This document shows, in pieces, positions 1 to 8,850 of a DNA stretch of 64,000 nucleotides. The stretch is from the NCBI GenBank assembly GCA_002457515.1, contig NTJN01000001.1:62001-126000 (forward strand), given 5' to 3'. Source of the stretch: Pelagibacterales bacterium MED-G40 (GTDB taxonomy: Bacteria; Pseudomonadota; Alphaproteobacteria; Pelagibacterales; Pelagibacteraceae). Positions within the stretch are counted from its first letter, which is position 1. Each line of letters starts with the position of its first letter. The notes beneath the pieces were generated by a model. It had not been told where the DNA came from and ran no database searches. It saw nothing but the letters and a program-made list of their open reading frames with translations. The position numbers and the translations under genes are program-made.

Positions 1-584
1 ACATCTTTTGAATGTTGAGTAGAAATAACTATTGAAGTTACTTTTTTTGGTTTTTCGTTTTCATATAAAATAGTTACCTGGCTTTTAGAGTCTGGTTCTA
101 TACCCTCCAAATTACCTTTTTTCCTATCCTCTGCCATTAATCTCAAAATTTTGTGAGAAAAATGAATTGGAGCTGGCATTAAATCTTTTGTTTCATCACA
201 GGCATATCCAAACATTATACCTTGATCGCCTGCGCCTTCATCTTTGTTTCCTTTAGAGTCTACACCCATAGCTATATCTGTTGATTGTTCGTGTAAATGA
301 GTTTCTATGTTTGCTGTTTTCCAACTAAATCCTTTTTGATCATAACCAATATCTTTTATACATTTTCTTACTTTCTCAATAATTTCTTCGCTTTTAATTT
401 TTGGTCCTCTAGTCTCGCCCGCAAGAACAACTTTGTTAGTGGTTGCTAAAGTTTCACATGCAACTCTTGCAAAAGGCTCTTTTGCTAAATAAGTATCTAC
501 GACCATGTCAGAAATTCGATCACAAACTTTGTCGGGATGCCCCTCAGAAACAGACTCGCTTGTAAATAAAAAATTTTTACTCAT
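1..584 (-). CDS. metK: S-adenosylmethionine synthetase, 3' end outside the window
   Basis: Makes S-adenosylmethionine from methionine and ATP in the cytoplasm. It is not in the ORF track, but reading the minus strand from an ATG at 584 gives an open frame to the window edge, about 194 residues of a protein usually near 390. The N-terminus carries the family signature [18 protein letters not shown], followed by LAGETRGPK, and further on [11 protein letters not shown], the substrate-binding segment. The start overlaps the lnt stop by four bases (ATGA), so the two are probably translationally coupled, at the end of the tsaB-to-metK operon. There is no leader between lnt and metK that could hold a SAM riboswitch. 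Confidence 0.95.
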   Translation of the reverse strand, partial: MSKNFLFTSESVSEGHPDKVCDRISDMVVDTYLAKEPFARVACETLATTNKVVLAGETRGPKIKSEEIIEKVRKCIKDIGYDQKGFSWKTANIETHLHEQSTDIAMGVDSKGNKDEGAGDQGIMFGYACDETKDLMPAPIHFSHKILRLMAEDRKKGNLEGIEPDSKSQVTILYENEKPKKVTSIVISTQHSKD

Positions 585-2158
585 TTAAATCTATTTTTTA
601 ATGTTAAAAAGATGACTGTATATGTAAATAAAAGTAAAAAAAATATCAAATCATTTCTATTTTTAAAATTATTTTGAATTAACGGTACTTTTAATTCTAT
701 ATTCCCAGATTCGTAAGGTTCTAGCCTTTTTATTGGAATACCTTTATTGTTTATAAATGCACTTATCCCCTTGTTTGCTGATCTTAAAAGATATGTATTG
801 CTCTCAATAGCTCTAAAAGTTGCTTTTGAAAAATGTTGATAAGGACCAATAGTACCTCCAAACCATCCATCTTCAGATATATTAAGTATGAAGTTTAAAT
901 CATCGATTGTATTTTGAGTCATTTCAGGAAAAATGATTTCATAACATATTAAAGGTAAAATTTTATAATCATAAATAATTAAATTTTGCTGTTTAGTTCC
1001 TTTTGAAAAAGAACCATAACCGCGTGAAATTTTTTTTAAACCAAAGTCATTTAAAAAATCTTCAAAAGGTAGAAACTCACCAAATGGGACGAGTTTTTGT
1101 TTATTATATTTATAAATAATTTCAAAATTATTATTTACCGCGACTAAGCTGTTAAAATAATGTTCTTTATCTGAATATTCATTTCTTAAGTTAATACCAA
1201 ATATAATAGTATGGTCGTTTGAAAAATTTTTTTGAAAAATGCTTTTAATTTTCTTAACCTCAGAATAACTATATCCCCCAAAAACCCCCTCTGGCCAAAT
1301 AAACAGAGTTTTTTCATTTTTTTTTGGCTCACTAAACTTAATTATTTCTAAAATTTGATTATTTAACTCAACTTGTGACAAATCATAATTTAAATCAAAA
1401 TTAGGTGAAACTATTTTAATTCTTGTTAAATTATTTTCATTTTGTCCTAGATTATTGATAAATTTAGTGTTTTTGTTAATTGAAAAAGAACCATAAATAT
1501 AATTTGAGAAAAACAGTAAAATTAAAAAGAAAAATATTGACAAATTCAGATTGTTTTTTCTATGCATTATTAATAGCGGAGAGCAAAAAATTGTTAAAGT
1601 AAGTAGGTTAAATGCAAATAAACCTATTGGATTTAAAATTTGCAATATTTCAATAAACCAAGACCAGCTATAAGCCCATAGATTCCAGGGAAAGCCAGTA
1701 AAAATTTTAGCTCTTAAATAATCTAAAAATGAAAGTGAGGCACAAAAAAATAATATTGAAGGAAAATTGTTTTTTAAAAATGGTCCGACAATAATTGTAC
1801 TCACCCCATAAAATAAACCAAGAAATAATGGAATTAAAAATAATGATAAAGGGATAAGGTAATTTAAATCTGAGTCAAAAGTTAGTGAATTAGAAATCCA
1901 GTGTGTTCCAGTTAGAAAAAAGCCAACACCAAAAAAATAACCAATATAAAATAAGTTTATTAGATAAGGTTTTTTTCTGTAGGTACTTTTTGACTTTTTA
2001 TTCACATAAACAAGAATTGCAAATAAGCATGGAATAATTAAAAAATTCAAAAAAGTTAAGTTATATGGTTGAAAAGTTAAAACAGTTAACATTCCTAAAA
2101 CTAAGGGAAATAAAAAAACAAGGCTGACTCTTTTATTGATTAAATTTTCTAAAAGCAT
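581..2158 (-). CDS. lnt: Apolipoprotein N-acyltransferase
   Basis: Transfers the third acyl chain to the N-terminal cysteine of lipoproteins in the inner membrane, the last step of lipoprotein maturation. At 525 residues it is full length. The first half has several hydrophobic segments (about 10-30, 36-51, 65-85, 100-125, 170-200, 205-223). A nitrilase-like domain follows, with the expected Glu-Lys-Cys triad visible as E290 (WPEGVFGG), K355 ([11 protein letters not shown]) and C405 (LICYE). A final membrane segment lies at about 504-520. The lipoproteins in this window (LptE, DolP-like, DUF3576) are plausible substrates. In many alphaproteobacteria a corC/hlyC gene sits between ybeY and lnt; here lnt follows ybeY directly. 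Confidence 0.95.
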   Translation of the reverse strand: MLLENLINKRVSLVFLFPLVLGMLTVLTFQPYNLTFLNFLIIPCLFAILVYVNKKSKSTYRKKPYLINLFYIGYFFGVGFFLTGTHWISNSLTFDSDLNYLIPLSLFLIPLFLGLFYGVSTIIVGPFLKNNFPSILFFCASLSFLDYLRAKIFTGFPWNLWAYSWSWFIEILQILNPIGLFAFNLLTLTIFCSPLLIMHRKNNLNLSIFFFLILLFFSNYIYGSFSINKNTKFINNLGQNENNLTRIKIVSPNFDLNYDLSQVELNNQILEIIKFSEPKKNEKTLFIWPEGVFGGYSYSEVKKIKSIFQKNFSNDHTIIFGINLRNEYSDKEHYFNSLVAVNNNFEIIYKYNKQKLVPFGEFLPFEDFLNDFGLKKISRGYGSFSKGTKQQNLIIYDYKILPLICYEIIFPEMTQNTIDDLNFILNISEDGWFGGTIGPYQHFSKATFRAIESNTYLLRSANKGISAFINNKGIPIKRLEPYESGNIELKVPLIQNNFKNRNDLIFFLLLFTYTVIFLTLKNRFK

Positions 2159-2620
2159 TTAATTAATTTGTTTTAAAAATTTATTTTCAATTTTTTTCAT
2201 TACTAAATAATCTCTTTTAGATTTGTGTTTATGTCCTAATAAATGTGCCAAACCATGTATCCATGTTTCATCAAATTTTAAGTAAAAATTTTTTTTATTT
2301 AAGTTAGTTTTTAATTTATTCAAGTTAATCACTATATCTCCAATATAAACAAAAGATTGTTTCCTTTTTTTTTTTGGTTTTAGTGACTCATTAGAAGGAA
2401 AAGACAAAATATCAGTTGTTTTATTTTTTTTTCTAAATTTTAAATTTAATTTAGTTATAAGTTTACTGTCTGATAACAATAATGAGAATTCTATCTTTTT
2501 ATTTTTAAGAGAAATATTATTATTTAATTTTTTAATTTTTGTTTTAATATAATTTTCTGGATTTTTAATATACTTTTTCCAATTTTTATTATCAATAAGT
2601 ACATTAATTTTTATCATCAA
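2159..2620 (-). CDS. ybeY: rRNA maturation endonuclease YbeY
   Basis: Zinc-dependent endoribonuclease involved in 16S rRNA 3'-end maturation and ribosome quality control. The zinc motif H-x3-H-x5-H is present as HGLAHLLGHKH, with H122, H126 and H132 as ligands. The length, 153 residues, is typical, and the protein is strongly lysine-rich. The start overlaps the end of phoH by 17 bases. Two ATG codons are adjacent (MMIK), so the true start may be three bases further in. The phoH-ybeY order is widely conserved. Confidence 0.93.
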   Translation of the reverse strand: MMIKINVLIDNKNWKKYIKNPENYIKTKIKKLNNNISLKNKKIEFSLLLSDSKLITKLNLKFRKKNKTTDILSFPSNESLKPKKKRKQSFVYIGDIVINLNKLKTNLNKKNFYLKFDETWIHGLAHLLGHKHKSKRDYLVMKKIENKFLKQIN

Positions 2621-3605
2621 AATTTTTTTGATAGGCTTGAATAATTTTTGAAACCAATGGATGCCTTACTACATCTCTGTGGTCAAATTCGATGGTTTTA
2701 ATTCCACTTATGTTTTTTAAAATGTTTTTTGATTTAATTAAACCTGAATTATTTTTATTTAATAGATCAATTTGAGATGGATCTCCGTTAACTACTAGTT
2801 TTGAATTTTCGCCTATTCGTGTTAGAAACATTTTTATTTGAGTAGTTGTTGCATTTTGAGCTTCATCTAATATTGCAAAAGAATTTCTTAAGGTTCTTCC
2901 TCGCATAAAAGCTAAGGGCGCTATCTCAATTTCTCCTGTTTCTATTTTTCTTTGTATTTTTTCAAAGCCAAATAAATCATATAAAGCGTCATACAAAGGT
3001 CTTAAATATGGATCTACTTTTTCTTTCATGTCCCCTGGTAGAAAACCAAGTTTTTCTCCAGCTTCTACTGCTGGTCTAGACAGTATTACCCTTTCAACTT
3101 TTTTTTCCATCAATAAAGTAATCGCAACTGAAACAGCTAAAAAACTTTTTCCAGTTCCAGCAGGTCCCAACGCCATAATTATACTGTTCTCTTTTAATGC
3201 TTGAATATATTCGGATTGTTTTTTTGATCTTGCTATAACTGACTTTTTTGGAGTTTTAATTAAATGCTCTAATGGCTGGATATTTTTACCTGCTGTCCCA
3301 ATATTTTTGTTCACTGACAAAACTATATCATTTTTTTCAATTAAATTAGTCAAAAGAAATTTGTTTAAAAGAAACTTTATAGCTTCAGATATATTAGATA
3401 TATCCTCACTTTTACCTTTTGCGGTAATTGAATTTCCTCTAAAAAAAATATTTGTATTTGTCAATTTTTCTAATTCTAACAAATTATTGTTAAATTCGCC
3501 TACAATAGCCATAAGAGCATCATTGTCGAGAATCTGGATATTGACGGTTTCTTTATCGATTTTCCTGATTATATAACTCTCAGTAAATTTACTTACTTTA
3601 GACAT
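2604..3605 (-). CDS. phoH: PhoH-like ATPase
   Basis: Cytoplasmic P-loop ATPase of the PhoH/YbeZ family, thought to act with YbeY in RNA metabolism. Walker A is GPAGTGKS (about 147-154) and Walker B is FAILDEAQ (about 243-250). The SRPAVEAGEKLGFLPGD segment between them is characteristic. The first 110 residues form the usual N-terminal extension. The length, 333 residues, is normal. It lies between miaB (ends touch at 3605) and ybeY (17-base overlap). The function of the family is only partly known, so the RNA role is taken from homologues. Confidence 0.93.
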   Translation of the reverse strand: MSKVSKFTESYIIRKIDKETVNIQILDNDALMAIVGEFNNNLLELEKLTNTNIFFRGNSITAKGKSEDISNISEAIKFLLNKFLLTNLIEKNDIVLSVNKNIGTAGKNIQPLEHLIKTPKKSVIARSKKQSEYIQALKENSIIMALGPAGTGKSFLAVSVAITLLMEKKVERVILSRPAVEAGEKLGFLPGDMKEKVDPYLRPLYDALYDLFGFEKIQRKIETGEIEIAPLAFMRGRTLRNSFAILDEAQNATTTQIKMFLTRIGENSKLVVNGDPSQIDLLNKNNSGLIKSKNILKNISGIKTIEFDHRDVVRHPLVSKIIQAYQKNFDDKN

Positions 3606-4915
3606 TATAGGGAAATTTCTCCAAAAAGTGTGTTTTGGTTAAAATTTGTAACTTTAACATCATAAATTTTTCCAGTTAAATCTTGATCATTTTTAACTAT
3701 TACAGCATTTGCATATTTGTCTCTTCCAAAATATTCTCCTTCTTTTTTATTTAAAGAGTTTTCAAACAAAACTTCTACTTTTTTGTCTAAAAGTTTTTGA
3801 CGGTAATTTTTTACAATTTCATCAGATTTTCTTTGAAATATCATTAATCTTTTTTTAGCTATCTTTTCGTCAATAATTTTCAATTTAGATGCTGGAGTCC
3901 CTGGTCTAGGGCTAAAAACAAATGAATATGAGTTGATAAAATCAACTTTATCCAATAAAGCTAAAGTTAAGTTAAAATCTTCATCGGTCTCTCCCGGATA
4001 ACCAATTATAAAATCGCTAGAAAACTTTATAGATGAATTTTTATCTTTCAATTTTTTTACAGTACCAAAATAATCGTTGATATTATGTTTTCGATTCATA
4101 AGTTTTAAAATTTTACTAGATCCGCTTTGAACAGGCAAATGAACAAGGGGCATCAATTTTTGACAATTTTTATATGCACCAATCAAATCATCAGTCATAT
4201 CTTTTGGATGTGAAGTAGTATACCTTATTCTTTCCAATCCGCTCATTTCGTTTAACTCACATATTAAATCTGAAAGTAAAAAATTTTTTGAATTATATGC
4301 ATTAACGTTTTGTCCTAATAATGTTATTTCTTTCGTGCCTCCATCGATCAACTGTTTTGCCTCAGATATAATTTCATGATTAGATCTTGAATATTCAGGC
4401 CCTCTTGTATAAGGAACAACACAAAAATTACAAAACTTATCACAGCCCTCTTGAATAGTAAGAAAAGAGGACGTCTTAGAATCTTTTGTTTTAATTAAAT
4501 TTAAACTATCAAATTTTTCAATCACATCAAATTCTGTGCTATTGACTCTCCTTTTCTCAATTTCAATTTTATTCATTATTTTTGGAATTTTGTGATATGA
4601 CTGTGGTCCAAATACTCCATCAATATAGCTCTCTCTTTTTAACATTTCTTCACCTTCGGCTTGAGCTACGCAGCCAGTAACTAAAAGAATAGGTTTTTTT
4701 TTATTTCTAAATTTTTTTTTGAGTCTTCCTACATCGTCATAAACTTTATCCGTAGCCTTCTCTCTAATGTGACAGGTGTTTAATACATAGCAACTTGTTT
4801 CTGAGATATTTTCTGTTTGAGTATAACCAATCTTTTTAAATAAATCCAAAATACGATTGCTATCATACTCATTCATTTGGCATCCAAAAGTTTTAATAAA
4901 AATTTTTTTATTCAA
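3605..4915 (-). CDS. miaB: tRNA-2-methylthio-N6-dimethylallyladenosine synthase
   Basis: Radical-SAM methylthiotransferase that adds a methylthio group to i6A37 of tRNAs. The N-terminal UPF0004 domain supplies C12, C48 and C82 for one 4Fe-4S cluster. The radical-SAM CxxxCxxC motif is C158, C162 and C165 (CDKFCNFC), and a C-terminal TRAM domain covers roughly the last 65 residues. The start codon is TTG: the only frame-consistent start before the conserved KKIFIKTFGCQMNEYDS segment is TTG at 4915. It begins five bases after the fur stop. Confidence 0.95.
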   Translation of the reverse strand: MNKKIFIKTFGCQMNEYDSNRILDLFKKIGYTQTENISETSCYVLNTCHIREKATDKVYDDVGRLKKKFRNKKKPILLVTGCVAQAEGEEMLKRESYIDGVFGPQSYHKIPKIMNKIEIEKRRVNSTEFDVIEKFDSLNLIKTKDSKTSSFLTIQEGCDKFCNFCVVPYTRGPEYSRSNHEIISEAKQLIDGGTKEITLLGQNVNAYNSKNFLLSDLICELNEMSGLERIRYTTSHPKDMTDDLIGAYKNCQKLMPLVHLPVQSGSSKILKLMNRKHNINDYFGTVKKLKDKNSSIKFSSDFIIGYPGETDEDFNLTLALLDKVDFINSYSFVFSPRPGTPASKLKIIDEKIAKKRLMIFQRKSDEIVKNYRQKLLDKKVEVLFENSLNKKEGEYFGRDKYANAVIVKNDQDLTGKIYDVKVTNFNQNTLFGEISL

Positions 4916-4919
4916 GATA

Positions 4920-5348
4920 TTAATTTTTTTTAATTTTTGATCCGTATAATTCCAGTTTGTGGTCTACTAGTTTATACCCTAACTTTTGTGCAATTTTACT
5001 TTGTAGCGCTCCAATGTCTTTATCTACAAACTCAACTATTTCACCAGTATTTATATCTATTAAATGATTGTGATGCTCTTCAGTGATTGGTTCATATCTT
5101 GATTTACCTTCTTTAAAATCGTGTCTAATTAAAATACCAGACTCTTCAAAAAGTTTAATGGTTCTGTAAACAGTTGCAATGCTGATTTTCTTGTCTATAG
5201 AAGTAGCCCTTTTATGTAACTCATCAACATCAGGATGATCTTTAGATCCATAAGTTTCTTTTGAATCTGAAATAACCTTTGCAATAACTTTTCTTTGCTC
5301 AGTTAGTCTGACGCCTTTTTCTTTACATTTATCTTCTATTGTACTCAT
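4920..5348 (-). CDS. fur: Fur-family metalloregulator
   Basis: Metal-responsive repressor with an N-terminal winged helix (to about residue 85) and a C-terminal dimerisation and metal-binding domain. The recognition region reads KKISIATVYRTIKLFEESG, and the His-rich metal segment is EEHHNHLID. The structural CxxC pair of gammaproteobacterial Fur is absent (DINTG at that place), as in many alphaproteobacterial Fur/Mur proteins, so iron versus manganese specificity cannot be decided. The ORF track starts at TTG 5360; the ATG at 5348 is preferred (142 residues, MSTIEDKCK). It lies between tsaB and miaB in one operon. Confidence 0.85.
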   Translation of the reverse strand: MSTIEDKCKEKGVRLTEQRKVIAKVISDSKETYGSKDHPDVDELHKRATSIDKKISIATVYRTIKLFEESGILIRHDFKEGKSRYEPITEEHHNHLIDINTGEIVEFVDKDIGALQSKIAQKLGYKLVDHKLELYGSKIKKN

Positions 5349-5361
5349 ATTTAATTCCAAT

Positions 5362-5745
5362 TTAACTTATATAGAGTGGTTTAATCAATTTATTTTCTAA
5401 AAGATTTTTTTCAATTAAAAGCTCAATATTTTTAAGGTTAAATTCGTTTAATAAATTGCTTTTATAGCCATATAATTTAGCTCCTTTAGATAATTTTATT
5501 CCTTTTGCCACAGCTAATGAAACTCTGATTGATGAAAAGCTACCTGGGCCCTGGTTCACGATAATAGAAAAATTTTTATCAACATTAGCTTTATTTTTTT
5601 TTAAAAATTCAGCTATATTGCCCACAAGCATATCATTTGCTTTATTATTAATTTGAAATTTTTTAACAAAAAAATTATTATTAATTCTTAAACCAATTGA
5701 ATCATTTTTACCTGTGCAATTTATTATTAAAAAGTCTTTAATCAT
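5362..5745 (-). CDS. tsaB: TsaB-like tRNA threonylcarbamoyladenosine protein, short form
   Basis: Partner of TsaD and TsaE in making t6A37 on ANN-decoding tRNAs. The recognisable signature is NQGPGSFSSIRVSLAVAKGI (about 65-84), and the C-terminal IKPLYIS resembles the usual end of the family. It is only 127 residues, whereas typical TsaB is about 220-230, so most of the second ASKHA lobe is missing. Reading frame and stop look intact, so this is a shortened protein rather than an obvious frameshift. The usual neighbour rimI is absent between it and fur. Its start overlaps the divergent deacetylase by 32 bases. Confidence 0.8.
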   Translation of the reverse strand: MIKDFLIINCTGKNDSIGLRINNNFFVKKFQINNKANDMLVGNIAEFLKKNKANVDKNFSIIVNQGPGSFSSIRVSLAVAKGIKLSKGAKLYGYKSNLLNEFNLKNIELLIEKNLLENKLIKPLYIS

Positions 5746-6760
5746 AATTTTATTTCTAGCAGTTTTTCCTATTACAAAAAACTCCTATTCCGCATCTAAT
5801 AAATTTGAAGATTATGGAGTAATTGCAGTTATGTATCATAGATTCAATGAAAATAAATACCCCTCTACGAATATCAGAGTTGAAGATTTTACAAAACACA
5901 TCAGTCTTATAAAAGCAGAAAATTTAACCTTTTTAAAGGCTGAGGAGTTTGAAAATCATATAAATTCAAAAAATACTGAAAGAAAAATTTTATTAACAAT
6001 TGATGATGGTTTTGAGTCTTTTTATTTAAATGCTTGGCCAATTCTTAAAGCTGAAAAAATACCTTTTATATTATTTGTAAGTACAAGAGAGGTTGGAGCT
6101 AATAATTATATGAGTTGGGATCAAATTAGAGAAATAGCTAAAGAAGATTTTGTGCATATTGGAAATCATAGTCATACTCATGAGTATCTTATAGATAGAA
6201 CTAATAAAGAAATAGAGGAAGATATAAAAAAATCAATAGCAATTTTTAAAAAAGAACTTGGATTTAACTCACCATTTTTTTCTTACCCTTTTGGAGAATA
6301 CAGTCTGGAGTTTAAAGAGATTATTAAAAATTTAAATTTTAAATATGCTTTTGGTCAACATTCTGGAGTAGCTGATGAGTCAAAAGATCTTTTTGAACTT
6401 CCGAGATTTCCTATTAATGAAAAATATGGTGAAACAAAAAGATTCAAAAGTATATTAAAAACATTGCCTTTTAAGTATGAGGAAATTACACCAAAAGAAA
6501 AATATATAAACGACTCTACAAATCCACCAAATGTAAAAATAAAATTTTATAAAAATATCAAAAATATTAATTTAATAAATTGTTACTCCAACGAAGAAAA
6601 TAAATGGAGAAAATCTAATATCAAATTCACTAACGACTATGAGGTCCAAGTATTACTTGAGGGAAAGTTTACCACTGAAAGAGGTCGTATCAATTGTTCT
6701 TTGCAAGATAACGGCTTTTGGAGATGGTTAGGAATACAATTTGTTATAGCGGAAAAATAA
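5714..6760 (+). CDS. Secreted polysaccharide deacetylase (NodB-like)
   Basis: Exported carbohydrate de-N-acetylase of the NodB/PgaB class. A signal peptide covers about residues 1-27 (KKSLIIILFLAVFPI, then SYSAS). The metal-site motif TIDDGF (95-100) gives D97 and D98, and HSHTH (152-156) gives the two His ligands. SYPFGEYS further on matches motif 3. The roughly 100 C-terminal residues are not recognised. The start is GTG at 5714 and is needed for the signal peptide; this puts the start inside the tsaB coding region on the other strand. The substrate, an exopolymer or peptidoglycan, cannot be told from sequence. Confidence 0.85.
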   Translation: MQFIIKKSLIIILFLAVFPITKNSYSASNKFEDYGVIAVMYHRFNENKYPSTNIRVEDFTKHISLIKAENLTFLKAEEFENHINSKNTERKILLTIDDGFESFYLNAWPILKAEKIPFILFVSTREVGANNYMSWDQIREIAKEDFVHIGNHSHTHEYLIDRTNKEIEEDIKKSIAIFKKELGFNSPFFSYPFGEYSLEFKEIIKNLNFKYAFGQHSGVADESKDLFELPRFPINEKYGETKRFKSILKTLPFKYEEITPKEKYINDSTNPPNVKIKFYKNIKNINLINCYSNEENKWRKSNIKFTNDYEVQVLLEGKFTTERGRINCSLQDNGFWRWLGIQFVIAEK

Positions 6761-6762
6761 TT

Positions 6763-8289
6763 TTATAAATTCAATTCTTTACGTACAACTGAATTACTTA
6801 ATAAAACATTTTCAAATTCATCTAATGAATTTTGATCAATAATTTGTTCAAGAACTTTAGTATAAGTTTTTCCAGTTTGAGCATAATTATCTAAAGTGTC
6901 AGTCAGAGAAATACCTTTTATTGGTTTATTCCTTTTTCTCAATGTATATCTTTTTTCTCTAAATTTAGAATAACCCTTATGAGTGTTCAAATTATTCTTA
7001 TAAGCTTTTACTGATGCTCTTAAAATTGGAAATTTTAAAATCTTATGGCCTTGATGTTGTCCTTTGTCTAATGGTTCAATGCCTTGTCCAGTCCAAGTCC
7101 ACTGACCGAAGATTGCATTTCCTTCTAAGGCAAATCTCGATGTCCCCCAACCACTTTCTTTAGCTGCTTGAGCAAGAGCAATTGAAATCGGAATTATATC
7201 CATTCTCTTTTTAAGCTCATTAATGTCTGAATTTTTTACCTTATACTCTCTAAGTTTTTGCCTTAACCAAGATTTTTCTTTCTCTGAAGTAATTTTCTTT
7301 GATTGTATTTTTTTAAGTTTTAATCTGTCATCAGTAATTTTTTCGTTCTCAGCAACAACCAAAGGTAAAACAATCTTTATAAAAGTATCTTTTTTTAATT
7401 TACTGTCTTTAATTTCATCTAAATCTTTTGGAAATTGAGTAAAATATATTGGCTTAACTCTTTTCTCATTTCTTACTTTTCTCAAGTCATATTGCACGTC
7501 ATTAAACAAACTTAAAACTGTCTCTGTTTTAAGGTTTAAATTTGGTAAAACAAATTCCTTAACTGAATTAGTATTATTCTGTTTTTTAGGTTGAACTTTA
7601 GCCTGTTTTTGCTTCGGCTTAGTTACTGGTTCATTTTTTTTCTCTTCTGCTAATTTCTTATTAACAGTTTTTTCTTTTATTGTTTTTTTCTCAATCTCTT
7701 TATCTTGAAGAGTCTCAGTATAAAAATTAATAAAAGTATCTTTTCCAAAATATCCTGCAACCCCAAATAAAAATAGAAAAGCAGAAATTAAAATTACTGA
7801 TACTAGTTGATTTACTTTTTTTGTTTCAATATCAAAATTATAAATTCCATTAAAAAACTTGAGGGTCGTTTTGCTTACAAATGAACAGAAGTTTAATATT
7901 GCTCTACCTGTTCCAAAAATTATATTTACTATAGTCTTTGCCACATAAGAAAAAAAATTTAAAATTGAATTATTAGTATCTAAAAAGAAATTAATAATTG
8001 ACTTTTTTATTGATGCAAAAAATTTGTAAATGGAGTTTGATACAGAAGAGAAAAAATTTCCAATTCTATTTCCTGTTGAGAATATAGGTTTGGAAATTTT
8101 TTTTGCTTGAATTTCAAATATATTTTTCTTGAGTTCCGTTGGTATTGGAACTTTATTTTTTTTCAAAATATGCTCTATTTGAGCAGTTGTTAAATACTTT
8201 TTATTTCTTTCGTATACTTGTATCTCAGCAATTTTATATATTTCTGAAAGTTCTAACAGTTTATCTCTATAGCTTAAGTTTTTTTTCAT
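6763..8289 (-). CDS. Membrane-anchored glucosaminidase (Bax-like) with hendecad repeats
   Basis: Predicted peptidoglycan N-acetylglucosaminidase of the Bax/FlgJ-like class. The C-terminal domain (about 360-505) has ALAQAAKESGWGTSRFA, with E378 as the likely catalytic acid, then GNAIFGQWTW. Residues about 160-182 form one membrane segment, followed by a Lys/Glu-rich linker (about 195-242). Before it, residues 65-152 consist of tandem 11-residue repeats rich in NFF (listed separately). The membrane segment and linker suggest anchoring in the inner membrane with the enzyme domain in the periplasm. It converges on the deacetylase gene with 2 bp between stops. Confidence 0.85.
   Translation of the reverse strand: MKKNLSYRDKLLELSEIYKIAEIQVYERNKKYLTTAQIEHILKKNKVPIPTELKKNIFEIQAKKISKPIFSTGNRIGNFFSSVSNSIYKFFASIKKSIINFFLDTNNSILNFFSYVAKTIVNIIFGTGRAILNFCSFVSKTTLKFFNGIYNFDIETKKVNQLVSVILISAFLFLFGVAGYFGKDTFINFYTETLQDKEIEKKTIKEKTVNKKLAEEKKNEPVTKPKQKQAKVQPKKQNNTNSVKEFVLPNLNLKTETVLSLFNDVQYDLRKVRNEKRVKPIYFTQFPKDLDEIKDSKLKKDTFIKIVLPLVVAENEKITDDRLKLKKIQSKKITSEKEKSWLRQKLREYKVKNSDINELKKRMDIIPISIALAQAAKESGWGTSRFALEGNAIFGQWTWTGQGIEPLDKGQHQGHKILKFPILRASVKAYKNNLNTHKGYSKFREKRYTLRKRNKPIKGISLTDTLDNYAQTGKTYTKVLEQIIDQNSLDEFENVLLSNSVVRKELNL
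7834..8097 (-). repeat. Tandem 11-residue (hendecad) protein repeat, 8 units
   Basis: Within the glucosaminidase, residues 65-152 divide without gaps into eight 11-residue units beginning at I65, I76, I87, I98, I109, I120, I131 and T142. Examples are IYKFFASIKKS, IINFFLDTNNS, ILNFFSYVAKT and ILNFCSFVSKT. The pattern is I-x-N/K-F-F-x5-S/T; the first unit (ISKPIFSTGNR) and the sixth (IVNIIFGTGRA) resemble each other. Eleven residues make three helical turns, so the aromatic pairs would form one continuous stripe on a helix, as in lipid-binding 11-mer repeats. The repeat is seen directly; the lipid-binding idea is inference. Confidence 0.8.
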
Positions 8290-8292
8290 TTT

Positions 8293-8838
8293 TTAATTTG
8301 CTTCTACTGATTTTACTTCTTCTACATAATGACAAAGTAGATTTTGTACCCCTTGTTTTAAAGTCATTAAAGAACTTGGACAACCAGAACAGCTCCCTTG
8401 CAACTCAACTGTTACTACACCGTTTTTAAAAGATTTAAATTTTATATCTCCACCATCTCTTGCAACTGCGGGTCTTATTTTCGTATCTAAAACTTCTTGA
8501 ATTTTTTTGATAACTTCGTCAACTTTTTCCCCTGAAATTTTTTTAGTAATTGATTCTAAAATCGGCTTTTTATTCTTCTCAAAATAGTCATTAATATACG
8601 ATACTACGGTTGGCTTAAGAGCATCCCATGAAATACTATTGCTTTTTTTAACTGTTAAGAAGTTTTGCGCTAATAAAATTAATTCAACTCCTTCTACTTC
8701 AAGTAATTTTTTTATAAAAATATTATTTATTTTATCTTTATCCTTTTTTTGAAATTCTTCCATACCAACAGAGGATATAACGTTCTCCGATAAAAATTTT
8801 AGAGAGTCCGGATTAGGTGTTTGTTCTGTGTGTATCAT
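8293..8838 (-). CDS. nfuA: Fe-S cluster carrier NfuA (NifU-like)
   Basis: Carries 4Fe-4S clusters to target enzymes in the cytoplasm. It has the alphaproteobacterial/mitochondrial Nfu layout: an N-terminal Nfu_N domain (MIHTEQTPNPDSLKF, to about 90) and a C-terminal NifU domain (about 105-178) with the cluster motif CSGCPSS (C150 and C153). The length, 181 residues, is as expected. It lies 12 bases after trpS and 3 bases before the glucosaminidase start. The miaB radical-SAM enzyme nearby is the type of client it serves. Confidence 0.93.
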   Translation of the reverse strand: MIHTEQTPNPDSLKFLSENVISSVGMEEFQKKDKDKINNIFIKKLLEVEGVELILLAQNFLTVKKSNSISWDALKPTVVSYINDYFEKNKKPILESITKKISGEKVDEVIKKIQEVLDTKIRPAVARDGGDIKFKSFKNGVVTVELQGSCSGCPSSLMTLKQGVQNLLCHYVEEVKSVEAN

Positions 8839-8850
8839 GCGTAATGTATA

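Noticed and set aside
581-600. SAM riboswitch upstream of metK
   Set aside because: metK overlaps lnt by four bases, so there is no leader sequence for a riboswitch at this gene.
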